Source of the DNA: Pedobacter sp. B4-66
Lineage (GTDB): Bacteria > Bacteroidota > Bacteroidia > Sphingobacteriales > Sphingobacteriaceae
Reading direction: 5' to 3'
Length of the DNA: 64,000 nucleotides
Assembly: GCF_018492665.1 (NCBI RefSeq)
Contig: NZ_JAFVME010000005.1
Location: 62,001 to 126,000, forward strand
In this document: positions 9,972 through 17,811 of the stretch, piece by piece
How the letters are laid out: each line of letters starts with the position of its first letter
How positions within the stretch are numbered: the stretch's first letter is position 1
Notes under the pieces: model-generated
What the model was told of the DNA's origin: nothing
Seen by the model: only the letters and a program-made list of their open reading frames with translations
Databases searched by the model: none
Translations under genes and position numbers: made by a program

Positions 9972-10663
9972 TTTACCAGCAGTTTATAACCCTTACCATG
10001 AACATTAAGAATCTCTACCTTAGGGTCTTCCCTAAGGTATTTTCTTAGCTTACTTAAAAACACATCCATACTGCGGCCATTAAAGTAATTATCATCATGC
10101 CAAATACTTAATAAGGCTTCCTCTCTGGTAAGAACAGCATTCTTTTTTAAGCATAACAGCTGAAGTAATTCTGCCTCTTTAGTAGAGAGTTTTTGTTGTT
10201 GACCTTTATAATCTATCAGCTGAGTGGTATAATCAAAAGTATAATCACCAATTTGAAATAAGGTTTGGGCACTACCCGGCTCAGGCGTGTCTTTTACAGC
10301 TACCCTCTTTAATAAGGCATTTATTCTTAATAAAAGCTCTTCAATTCTAAAAGGCTTTGTAATGTAATCATCACCACCAAGATCATAGGCTGATGCCTTA
10401 TCTTCCATCATTGCTTTAGCTGTAGCGAATATAATAGGTACGTCCTGATTGATCTTTCTAATTTCTTTACCCAGTGTAAATCCATCCTTTTTAGGCATCA
10501 TCACATCAAGTATACACAAATCGAAATCCTGCTTTGTAAAAGCTTTTAATCCCTCATCGCCATCAACACACAATACAACGTCAAACTTGCCTTTAAGCTG
10601 GAGGTAATCCTGTAAGAGAAGTCCCAAATTCGGATCGTCCTCTACCAATAAAATTCTTTTCAT
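9968..10663 (-). CDS. OmpR-family response regulator
   Basis: A 231-residue DNA-binding response regulator. The receiver domain (1-120) has the acidic pair ED at 8-9, the phospho-acceptor Asp53 in LCILDVMMPKKDG, Thr in FATA, and Lys in YITKPF. A winged-helix Trans_reg_C domain (about 135-231) follows, with TKEAELLQLLC and GRSMDVFLSKLRKYL, the recognition helix. It lies 10 bp after the histidine kinase gene and is surely its partner. Targets cannot be read from sequence; the neighbouring receptor/GLPGLI pair is a possible but unproven one. Confidence 0.94.
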   Translation of the reverse strand: MKRILLVEDDPNLGLLLQDYLQLKGKFDVVLCVDGDEGLKAFTKQDFDLCILDVMMPKKDGFTLGKEIRKINQDVPIIFATAKAMMEDKASAYDLGGDDYITKPFRIEELLLRINALLKRVAVKDTPEPGSAQTLFQIGDYTFDYTTQLIDYKGQQQKLSTKEAELLQLLCLKKNAVLTREEALLSIWHDDNYFNGRSMDVFLSKLRKYLREDPKVEILNVHGKGYKLLVN

Positions 10664-10673
10664 GTGTGTGTCG

Positions 10674-12521
10674 TTAATTTTGGTTTAATGGTAAGCTTAT
10701 TTCAAATAGAGTTCCCTTATCTTTTTCACTATGCACCTTTATTGTCCCCCCCATCTGGTTAACTATATCTTGCACATAATTTAATCCAAGACCAAAGCCT
10801 TTTACATCATGCAGGTTACCTGTTGGAACTCTGTAAAACTGATCAAAAATACGTTTGGTTTGATCTTTAGTCATTCCTATGCCTTCGTCTGAGATTTCTA
10901 TAATCAGATTTTTGGCTGTATTTCTTGTACTAATATTTATTTTAGGGATTTCTCCGCTATACTTATTTGCGTTATCTACTAAGTTATAAATCACATTAGA
11001 AAGATGTAGTTCATCTCCATAAATAGTAGAATTTTCGGCATTAAGATTTAAGTTAACTATTGCATTTCTTTTTTGTAACTGTAGCCCCATGCTATCCACA
11101 ACCGCAGCAATTATATCATTAAGATTAACCTCATTTTCTTCCAGTTTCAGTTCTTTTTTCTCTAATCTGGCGATGCTTAAAACACGCTCAATGTGATTTC
11201 CGAGGCGAACATTTTCATCATATATTATTCCGGCTAATCTACTGATCCTAGCCTTATCCTCAACAATTTCCGGATCTTTGAGCGCCTCGCTGGCAATCAT
11301 AATTGTAGCCACGGGTGTCTTAAATTCATGGGTCATGTTGTTAATGAAATCTGTTTTCATTTCAGAAATCTTTTTCTGCCTCATTATTGCATAAATGGTA
11401 TAAGCAAAAATGAAGATCAGTACAAACAACAGAGCTGCTGATGAAGCCATAGTAGCCCACATGTTACTCAGAATTAAAGAATTTTTATCAGGGAAGCTAA
11501 TGTATAGCATTCCGGGATCTCTAATTACATAATTATAAAGAGTAGCTTTAAATGTATTTTTAGGCAACGCATTGTTGATGTTGTTTACCGCTTTTATATA
11601 TACCACTGAGTCCTTTTCTGCAAGACTCACCCAAAAATCGTAATTCAAGGTAATGTTTCTATTCAAAAGTTCCTTTTGAATCAATGTATCCAGACTCTCT
11701 TTGGAGATCATTTTACTTAAGGGTACATTTGCCTCCCGCATTTCCTGGGCAACATCCTTAACCTGGCTAAAAATATCTGACTCACTCTTTAAAGGAATAG
11801 TGTCCGACATCAATCTTGCCATTCCATCCTCATACTTCCTTTTAGCGAGGTTATTTTCGAGCTGAAATTTACGCGCAAGTTCATCGCTTACTGTCGGCAC
11901 GCTAATGAGGACACTTTTTTCTGTTACAGGGTTCAGGGCATGATACCTAATTGTATCCGGCATCTGATTGGAAGCAATAATAAACGATTTTGTTTCTAAC
12001 GGAATAGGGACAAAGGTTGATTTGCGTTGCTCCCCGATAAAGTTTCCGTATGCATCTAGCCCAACATTCACATCTAAATGTATAGGTGACTTTAAAGGAT
12101 TATTCAAATCAGAAGCGGCAAGGTATTCTGCCTCAGTAATCAGTATTGGATCGAGATAGGACTTTTTAATCTCTAAATCATTCTGATTTAAGTCAGCAAC
12201 AATTAATTTACGCTGCTCAAGCAATCGCTTTTGTTCCTGATCTTTAAAGTGTTCTTTAAATTCAACCAACAGTTCTGCCTGATTTCGTACCTCAGCCTCA
12301 CGATCTCGTTCTAATTGCTTATCTCTTTTGTTAATATAAAGAGCGGCTGTTCGCTTCTGAACTTTATTAACCACGCTATTAAGTGCCTGATTTACATCCT
12401 GTTCAAAAAGTTGAGATTTAAGATTATAAGCCTCCCTTATATAATACAACTGCATTACAAACACCCCAAGCAAAGCTATGGTCATAAGGACGGTGATTAA
12501 CCAAAGGCTTCTTTTCTTCAT
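10674..12521 (-). CDS. Transmembrane sensor histidine kinase
   Basis: A 615-residue HK of the HisKA/HATPase_c type. There is one membrane helix at about 8-26, a ~325-residue periplasmic sensor region (partly coiled, with no recognised domain) and a second helix at about 355-378. The H-box MTHEFKTPVATI (His near 396) and the ATPase motifs N-box VIYNLVDNANKYS, G1 DEGIGM and G2 GFGLGLNYV complete it. It phosphorylates the regulator encoded just downstream. A TAnnTTTG box at 12532-12539 (minus strand) lies about 10 bp before the ATG. Confidence 0.93.
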   Translation of the reverse strand: MKKRSLWLITVLMTIALLGVFVMQLYYIREAYNLKSQLFEQDVNQALNSVVNKVQKRTAALYINKRDKQLERDREAEVRNQAELLVEFKEHFKDQEQKRLLEQRKLIVADLNQNDLEIKKSYLDPILITEAEYLAASDLNNPLKSPIHLDVNVGLDAYGNFIGEQRKSTFVPIPLETKSFIIASNQMPDTIRYHALNPVTEKSVLISVPTVSDELARKFQLENNLAKRKYEDGMARLMSDTIPLKSESDIFSQVKDVAQEMREANVPLSKMISKESLDTLIQKELLNRNITLNYDFWVSLAEKDSVVYIKAVNNINNALPKNTFKATLYNYVIRDPGMLYISFPDKNSLILSNMWATMASSAALLFVLIFIFAYTIYAIMRQKKISEMKTDFINNMTHEFKTPVATIMIASEALKDPEIVEDKARISRLAGIIYDENVRLGNHIERVLSIARLEKKELKLEENEVNLNDIIAAVVDSMGLQLQKRNAIVNLNLNAENSTIYGDELHLSNVIYNLVDNANKYSGEIPKINISTRNTAKNLIIEISDEGIGMTKDQTKRIFDQFYRVPTGNLHDVKGFGLGLNYVQDIVNQMGGTIKVHSEKDKGTLFEISLPLNQN

Positions 12522-12531
12522 ATTGAATATT

Positions 12532-12539
12532 CAAAATTA
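12532..12539 (-). promoter_or_regulatory. Candidate -7 box of the kinase/regulator operon
   Basis: On the minus strand this reads TAATTTTG, matching the Bacteroidota -7 consensus TAnnTTTG, 10 bp before the kinase ATG. No convincing -33 TTTG lies 19-21 bp upstream of it. Confidence 0.35.
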
Positions 12540-12631
12540 ACGAAGCATTAATAGAAACGCTTTAATTTAACAAATTTTAACAGTCAAAACAGGCAGCAAG
12601 GCTAAGTTTATACCTTTAAAATTACAACATC

Positions 12632-12661
12632 AAAAAAAATGCCGCCCTAATTTAGGACGGC
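12632..12661 (-). terminator. Terminator after the DUF3127 gene
   Basis: On the minus strand, GCCGTCCTA and TAGGGCGGC pair (9 bp, one G-U) around a short loop, followed by eight consecutive T after one A. It lies just downstream of the DUF3127 stop. Confidence 0.85.
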
Positions 12662-12694
12662 ACGGTGGTCAATTTGTTTATTTAAAAAAGATCT

Positions 12695-13060
12695 TTAGAA
12701 AGGAAGATCATCTTCCTCGCCCGGTGCACTGCTTAAATCAGCAGGCGGAGCATATGCTGGAGTAGATGCTGCTGCGCTATTTGTTAACGCATTGATACGC
12801 CATACTACTAAACTGTTAAAATAAGATGTTTTTCCGGCTTTATCAGTCCACGGACGACCACGTAAGTTAAATGCTACTTCTACATCATCTCCTGGTTTTA
12901 AGCTATCAAATAAAGCTGTTTTATCTTGTAAAGCCTCAAACCTGATGTATTCAGGATAGGTAGGGTTTTCTGCATATTCTATGATAAGGTCGCGTTTCTT
13001 AAAAGTCTCACTCACCTGCTGTAATGCACCAATTTCATGCACTTTTCCTTTTAATTCCAT
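12695..13060 (-). CDS. DUF3127 protein, SSB-like with acidic DDLPF tail
   Basis: A 121-residue cytoplasmic protein of the DUF3127 family, found widely in Bacteroidota. The first ~92 residues look like an OB-fold strand pattern (KRDLIIEYAEN, YPEYIRFEAL, KPGDDVEVAFNLRGRPW, GKTSYFNSLVVWRI). A low-complexity Ala/Pro linker follows, and the protein ends EEDDLPF. That tail closely resembles the C-terminal peptide of single-stranded DNA-binding protein, which recruits repair and replication enzymes. A nucleic-acid-binding role is therefore inferred, not shown. The gene is divergent from the rRNA methyltransferase gene. Confidence 0.85.
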   Translation of the reverse strand: MELKGKVHEIGALQQVSETFKKRDLIIEYAENPTYPEYIRFEALQDKTALFDSLKPGDDVEVAFNLRGRPWTDKAGKTSYFNSLVVWRINALTNSAAASTPAYAPPADLSSAPGEEDDLPF

Positions 13061-13082
13061 AACAAATACTATTTTATTCTAC

Positions 13083-13123
13083 TACGAAGTTCAAATCTCT
13101 ATATTTTTATTGATAACTTCGTA
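13083..13123. promoter_or_regulatory. Inverted repeat in divergent promoter region
   Basis: TACGAAGTT (13083-13091) and AACTTCGTA (13115-13123) are perfect 9-bp inverted arms 23 bp apart, in the 72-bp gap between the DUF3127 and methyltransferase genes. On each strand the arm includes a -7-like AACTTCG element close to the start codon, so a back-to-back promoter pair is the simplest reading. Confidence 0.4.
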
Positions 13124-13132
13124 CAATTAATT

Positions 13133-14320
13133 ATGCAAGTTTTCCACACAAAAAGTAAGGTTATCATAACCTGCAATAAGCGCCTGTCGCCGTATTTGCT
13201 AGAAGAAGTTAAAGCCCTTGGCTATGACGTAGTAAGGGATTTCCCTACAGGCCTAGAATTGGACATCACTTTATCTGAATGTATTCGATTAAATTTGAAT
13301 TTAAGGTGCGCCAGCCAGATTTTATATTGCTTAAAGAGCTTTAAGGCCGGAAACCCGGAAGAGCTTTACCGCGAAATGGTTGACATGCCATGGGAGGAAT
13401 TAATTGATTTCTCAGGTTATTTTTCTGTTACCTCAAATGTTGATAACCCAACTATTACTACTCCACTTTTTGCTAATTTAAAAGTAAAAGATGCAATAGT
13501 TGATCGCATTAAAGACAAAAAAGGTATCCGTCCTAATTCAGGTTCTGATGCCAATAAAGCTGTGGTACATTTATACTGGAAAGATAACGACGCAGATATA
13601 TTTATTGATACTTCAGGCGAAACGCTAGCTAAACATGGTTATCGTAAAATTCCGGGCAAAGCACCAATGTTAGAAGCCCTTGCTGCCGCAACAGTATTGA
13701 GTACAAAATGGGATCAAAAATCTCCTTTTGTGAACCCAATGTGCGGTTCAGGAACACTAGCCATTGAAGCCGCTTTAATTGCCACAAACCGCAGACCAGG
13801 CTTGTTTCGTATGAACTATGGCTTTATGCACATCATAGGATACGACGAGCAAGTGTTTTTTAATGAAAGAAGAATCTTAAAAGATCAGGTAATAAAAAAT
13901 GTTGACTTACAGATTATCGCTACCGACATCTCTGAAGATGCAGTAGATGTAAGTCGCAAAAATGCAAAAACTGCAGGTGTAGACACCATGATCACTTTCG
14001 AAGTTTGTGATTTCGCTGAAACACAAGTCCCAGAAGGCGGCAAAGGTGTAGTAGTATTTAATCCGGAGTATGGTGAGCGTTTAGGAGTACACTCTAAGTT
14101 AGAATCAACCTACAAACGTATGGGTGATTTTATGAAACAAGAATGCAAAGGGTATTTTGGATACATCTTTACAGGAAACCCAGATCTTGCAAAAAAAATC
14201 GGTCTAAAAGCTACCAGAAAAATAGAATTCTATAACGGAAAACTAGATTGTCGTATGCTTGAGTATGAATTGTACGACGGCACAAGAAGACCTGAAGGCG
14301 AAAGACCAACTAAGGACTAA
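13133..14320 (+). CDS. THUMP-domain class I SAM-dependent RNA methyltransferase (RlmL/TrmN-like)
   Basis: A 395-residue methyltransferase of the COG0116 family, whose members modify guanosine in 23S rRNA or tRNA. The N-terminal ferredoxin-like and THUMP region covers about 1-165. The Rossmann MTase domain has the SAM-binding loop NPMCGSGTLAIEA (201-213) and acidic motif ATDISEDA (263-270). Motif IV reads NPEYGERL (310-317) instead of the common NPPYGER. The HD phosphohydrolase gene follows after 4 bp. The target base is not determinable from sequence. Confidence 0.9.
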   Translation: MQVFHTKSKVIITCNKRLSPYLLEEVKALGYDVVRDFPTGLELDITLSECIRLNLNLRCASQILYCLKSFKAGNPEELYREMVDMPWEELIDFSGYFSVTSNVDNPTITTPLFANLKVKDAIVDRIKDKKGIRPNSGSDANKAVVHLYWKDNDADIFIDTSGETLAKHGYRKIPGKAPMLEALAAATVLSTKWDQKSPFVNPMCGSGTLAIEAALIATNRRPGLFRMNYGFMHIIGYDEQVFFNERRILKDQVIKNVDLQIIATDISEDAVDVSRKNAKTAGVDTMITFEVCDFAETQVPEGGKGVVVFNPEYGERLGVHSKLESTYKRMGDFMKQECKGYFGYIFTGNPDLAKKIGLKATRKIEFYNGKLDCRMLEYELYDGTRRPEGERPTKD

Positions 14321-14324
14321 GCCT

Positions 14325-14972
14325 ATGAATCCGATAATTGAGAAAACTATTCAATTTGTTAAGGAAACATTAGCAGGTGCAGAAGCCGGACACGATTGGT
14401 TCCATATTGAACGTGTTTACAAAACTGCCTTAACAATTAATGCCCAAGAAAAAGGCGATGAATTAATTATTGCACTGGCTGCTTTGCTGCATGATATTGC
14501 TGATCCTAAATTTAACAATGGTGATGAGGAAATTGGTCCGCGTATAGCCGGTGATTTCCTTAAAAGTATCAATGTCGATTCAACAATCATTGAACACGTA
14601 AAACAGATTATTATAAACCTAAGCTACAAAGCTAGCTTAGGTACTGTTACTTTTCATTCGAAAGAGTTAGATATTGTTCAGGATGCCGACAGGCTTGATG
14701 CCATTGGTGCCATCGGAATTGCCCGAGCTTTTACATATGGTGGCTACAAAAATCGTGTGCTTTACGACCCCGAGATTAAGCCTAACCTGAATATGAGTAA
14801 AGAAGAATATAAAAATAGTACCGGACCTACCGTTAACCATTTTTACGAAAAACTATTATTACTCAAGGACTTAATGAAAACTCCTTCTGGAAAAAATATC
14901 GCTCAGCAGCGTCATAATTTCATGCAGGAATACCTCGATCAGTTTTATGCTGAATGGGACGGAATAAAGTAA
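14325..14972 (+). CDS. HD-domain phosphohydrolase
   Basis: A 215-residue metal-dependent phosphohydrolase of the YedJ/uncharacterised HD group. It begins with a GHDWFHIERV segment (first His ligands). HD appears as LLHDIADPKF, and the last ligand Asp is in VQDADRLDAIGAIG. The start at ATG 14325 is favoured: it is 4 bp after the methyltransferase stop, whereas an upstream ATG at 14259 would overlap that gene. Members act on nucleotides or phosphorylated small molecules, but the substrate here is unknown. Co-transcription with the methyltransferase is likely. Confidence 0.88.
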   Translation: MNPIIEKTIQFVKETLAGAEAGHDWFHIERVYKTALTINAQEKGDELIIALAALLHDIADPKFNNGDEEIGPRIAGDFLKSINVDSTIIEHVKQIIINLSYKASLGTVTFHSKELDIVQDADRLDAIGAIGIARAFTYGGYKNRVLYDPEIKPNLNMSKEEYKNSTGPTVNHFYEKLLLLKDLMKTPSGKNIAQQRHNFMQEYLDQFYAEWDGIK

Positions 14973-15034
14973 AATAATTGTAAATTGCCTTCACCCTGTA
15001 AGCGCTCTATCTTACAGTTAATTTGAACAATAAA

Positions 15035-16063
15035 ATGAAATTAAGTGTATTAGTTTTAATTGCAGCTTTGGCTGTTGGGATCTCAATCGGTCTTGTAAAT
15101 TTCTACTTTCAGCATAGCTGGTACTTTATGCTGATGTCTTTCGGCGTTTCCTTTTTAACATGTTTTATTGTTTTTTATTATTTGCTCGAAAAATACATTT
15201 ACTCTAAAATAGTACTTATATATAAGTTAATTCACAACCTAAAATTAGGCAAGGATCTTAAAGATGCATTAGGCGAATATGTAAGTTCCGACCCAATTAA
15301 TGATGTTGAGCAAGAGGTTAAAGAATGGGCTGGTGCAAAAAAACGTGAAATTGATATTTTAAAGAAACAAGAACAATTCAGAAGAGAATTCCTTTCGAAT
15401 GTTTCGCATGAATTTAAAACACCTCTTTTCGCTATACAAGGTTACATAGACACTTTACAGGATTGCCTGGTTGACGATCCCGAAATGGCCGAAAAGTTTT
15501 TAAAAAAGGCAGGGAAAAATGTTGAAAGGTTAAGCTACTTAATAAATGACCTCGACTCAATATCTAAATTAGAAACCGGAGAAATTCCGATCAATTACGA
15601 GAAGTTTGATTTTGTTTTATTAGCAAAGGAAGTAATGGATGTTCTGGAAGACAAAGCAAAAATCAGAGAGATTACCTTGTCTTTTAAAGAAAAATACACC
15701 CATCCGGCTTTTGTAAACGCCGATAGAGAAAAAATCAGACAGGTAATGATAAACCTGATCCAGAATTCACTAAAGTATGGTAAAGAGCATGGAGGCTCAA
15801 CTGCAATAAAAATCTTTGAGCTTCATGACCAGTATTTAATTGAAGTAACTGATGATGGAATAGGCATTGACGAAAAACATCTGCCTCGCCTATTTGAGCG
15901 TTTTTATAGAATTGATTCGCACAGATCAAGAGAAGAAGGTGGAACCGGGCTTGGTTTAGCTATTGTAAAACATATACTGGAAGCTCACCAGCAAATCATT
16001 TCTGTAAGAAGCACGTTACAGATTGGGACCACATTTGCCTTTACACTTCAAAAGGTTGGCTAG
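15035..16063 (+). CDS. PhoR-like sensor histidine kinase without adjacent response regulator
   Basis: A 342-residue histidine kinase. Two membrane helices at the N-terminus (about 3-24 and 29-51) are separated by only a few residues, so there is essentially no periplasmic domain. A cytoplasmic linker leads to the H-box VSHEFKTPLFAIQGYID (His125). The ATPase motifs are N-box MINLIQNSLKYG, G1 DDGIGID and G2 GGTGLGLAIVKHIL. ATG 15035 was chosen over the upstream in-frame TTG at 15023. No regulator gene is adjacent; instead the DUF47-Pit phosphate transport genes follow 84 bp later. With the short PhoR-type architecture, this suggests a phosphate-sensing role (inference). Confidence 0.88.
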   Translation: MKLSVLVLIAALAVGISIGLVNFYFQHSWYFMLMSFGVSFLTCFIVFYYLLEKYIYSKIVLIYKLIHNLKLGKDLKDALGEYVSSDPINDVEQEVKEWAGAKKREIDILKKQEQFRREFLSNVSHEFKTPLFAIQGYIDTLQDCLVDDPEMAEKFLKKAGKNVERLSYLINDLDSISKLETGEIPINYEKFDFVLLAKEVMDVLEDKAKIREITLSFKEKYTHPAFVNADREKIRQVMINLIQNSLKYGKEHGGSTAIKIFELHDQYLIEVTDDGIGIDEKHLPRLFERFYRIDSHRSREEGGTGLGLAIVKHILEAHQQIISVRSTLQIGTTFAFTLQKVG

Positions 16064-16088
16064 CCATAATTACCTTAGTTAAAAAAAC

Positions 16089-16129
16089 TTAACACTTAAC
16101 ATTAACTTAACATTGTACTCATACTTTTG
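16089..16129 (+). promoter_or_regulatory. TTAACA direct repeats and -7 box before the DUF47-pit operon
   Basis: TTAACA occurs at 16089, 16096 and 16107, with TTAACT at 16102, directly upstream of TACTTTTG (16122-16129), a match to the -7 consensus TAnnTTTG. The repeats lie where a -33 box would be, and no good -33 box is present. This is what an activator-dependent promoter looks like. PhoP of Bacillus binds TTAACA-type direct repeats; whether that applies here is untested. Confidence 0.45.
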
Positions 16130-16147
16130 TATCATATTTTATAAAAG

Positions 16148-16789
16148 ATGAATAGTATTTTTAAGTTCTTCACCCCTAAAGACAAAAAGTTCCAACCGCT
16201 ATTTGAACAAGCTGGAAGTAATATATTGAAAATTTCTGAAGCTCTATTGCTTGCTTTAACGGCAACTGATATGGAAAAAAGAAAAGAATATATTAAGGAA
16301 GTTGAACGCTTAGAGCACGTAGGTGATGATATTACTCACTCAATTTTCCTTGAGCTTAGTAAAAATTTTATCACTCCGTTTGACAGGGAAGACATCCATG
16401 CATTGGCTAGTGCTGTAGATGATATCGCAGATTACATCCATGCTTCGGCAAGTAACATTGAATTATACAATGTGAAAAACATTGGTGATGCAATGATCAA
16501 ACTTGCAGAACTATTAGTGGAAATGTGTACCGACTTAGATAAAGCAATCAAAGAATTAAGAAGTTTTAAGAATATTCGTGTTATCGCTGATGCCTGTGTA
16601 AGGATCAACAGTGGCGAGAATCAGGCTGATTATGTTTGTAATTTAGCAATTGCCCGTTTGTTCGAATTTGAAACCAACGCAATTGAACTGATCAAACAAA
16701 AAGAGGTTCTTCAAACCCTTGAAATGGCTACTGATAAATGTGAAGATGCGGCTAATGTGCTGGAATCTATTTTGGTAAAGAACGCTTAA
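16148..16789 (+). CDS. DUF47 family PhoU-like phosphate transport regulator
   Basis: A 213-residue, largely helical cytoplasmic protein of the DUF47 (TIGR00153) family, related to PhoU. Features include ERLEHVGDDITHSIFLEL and DREDIHALASAVDDIADYI, whose acidic/His-rich E/DxxxD pattern binds metals in PhoU relatives. These proteins are nearly always encoded just before a Pit transporter and are thought to control its activity. Here pit follows after 11 bp. Confidence 0.93.
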   Translation: MNSIFKFFTPKDKKFQPLFEQAGSNILKISEALLLALTATDMEKRKEYIKEVERLEHVGDDITHSIFLELSKNFITPFDREDIHALASAVDDIADYIHASASNIELYNVKNIGDAMIKLAELLVEMCTDLDKAIKELRSFKNIRVIADACVRINSGENQADYVCNLAIARLFEFETNAIELIKQKEVLQTLEMATDKCEDAANVLESILVKNA

Positions 16790-16800
16790 ACCTTCAAAAA

Positions 16801-17811
16801 ATGGTAACTACCTTATTGGTTGTTGTAATCATCCTGGCAATAGGATTTGATTATATTAATGGCTTTCACGATGCGGCAAACTCAATTGCTACCATCGTTT
16901 CTACAAAAGTGCTTTCTCCTTTTCAGGCAGTGCTATGGGCAGCAGTATTCAACTTTGCTGCTTACTTTTATTTCACAGATCATAAAGTGGCTAACACTAT
17001 AGCTAAAACTGTAGTTAGCGATTTCATAACACTTGAAGTTATCCTGGCTGGTCTTACAGCTGCTATTACCTGGAACCTTTTTACATGGTGGTTTGGTATC
17101 CCTTCAAGTTCATCACACACCCTAATTGGTGGTTTTGCGGGAGCCGGAATGGCAAAGGCCGCTACCGTAGGTGCTGGTGTAATGTCAGCAATTAACCTTG
17201 CTCCTATTTTAAAAGTTGTGGCTTTTATTGTTCTGGCACCGGTAATTGGTATGATAATCTCAGTTATTATTTCGATTATCATTTTACACATATCCAAAAA
17301 TGCCAGGCCTTCTGTAGCAGAGAAATGGTTTAAAAGATTACAACTGATATCTTCTGCTGCCTTAAGCTTTACCCACGGCGGTAATGATGCTCAAAAAGTA
17401 ATGGGTATTATTTATGTATCGATGGTTGCGGCGAAAGTAATAAACGACGGGGATGTGATGCCTGAATGGGTTCCTATTTCTTGTTACGCTGCAATTGCAT
17501 TAGGTACCATGAGTGGTGGCTGGAAAATTGTTAAAACCATGGGTTCTAAAATCACTAAAGTAAATGCCTTTGAAGGTGTAGCTGCAGAATCTGCGGGTGC
17601 GGTAACCTTGGGTATTACTGAGCATTTTGGTATTCCTGTTTCTACTACCCACACCATTACAGGTTCAATTGTAGGTGTTGGTTTATTAAAAAGGGTATCA
17701 GCAGTACGTTGGGGAGTTACAGTTAGCTTACTATGGGCATGGGTTTTAACCATCCCGGTTTCTGCAACACTAGCCGCAATTGTTTACGGCATAATACACT
17801 TGTTTTTCTAG
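16801..17811 (+). CDS. Inorganic phosphate transporter, Pit/PiT family
   Basis: A 336-residue inner-membrane carrier with about ten hydrophobic segments. The two inverted family signatures are visible: FDYINGFHDAANSIATIVST near residue 20 and LSFTHGGNDAQKVMGII near 195. A serine-rich re-entrant motif (PSSSSHTLIGG) and its partner (PVSTTHTITGS) mark the duplicated phosphate-binding halves. It couples metal-phosphate or phosphate uptake to the proton or sodium gradient. It forms an operon with the upstream DUF47 gene and overlaps the converging anti-sigma gene by 4 bp. Confidence 0.94.
   Translation: MVTTLLVVVIILAIGFDYINGFHDAANSIATIVSTKVLSPFQAVLWAAVFNFAAYFYFTDHKVANTIAKTVVSDFITLEVILAGLTAAITWNLFTWWFGIPSSSSHTLIGGFAGAGMAKAATVGAGVMSAINLAPILKVVAFIVLAPVIGMIISVIISIIILHISKNARPSVAEKWFKRLQLISSAALSFTHGGNDAQKVMGIIYVSMVAAKVINDGDVMPEWVPISCYAAIALGTMSGGWKIVKTMGSKITKVNAFEGVAAESAGAVTLGITEHFGIPVSTTHTITGSIVGVGLLKRVSAVRWGVTVSLLWAWVLTIPVSATLAAIVYGIIHLFF

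Noticed and set aside
13083..13123. Arms resembling loxP (TACGAAGTT ... AACTTCGTA)
   Set aside because: The arms are in the opposite order and 23 bp apart, with no recombinase nearby. Overlapping divergent promoters explain them better.
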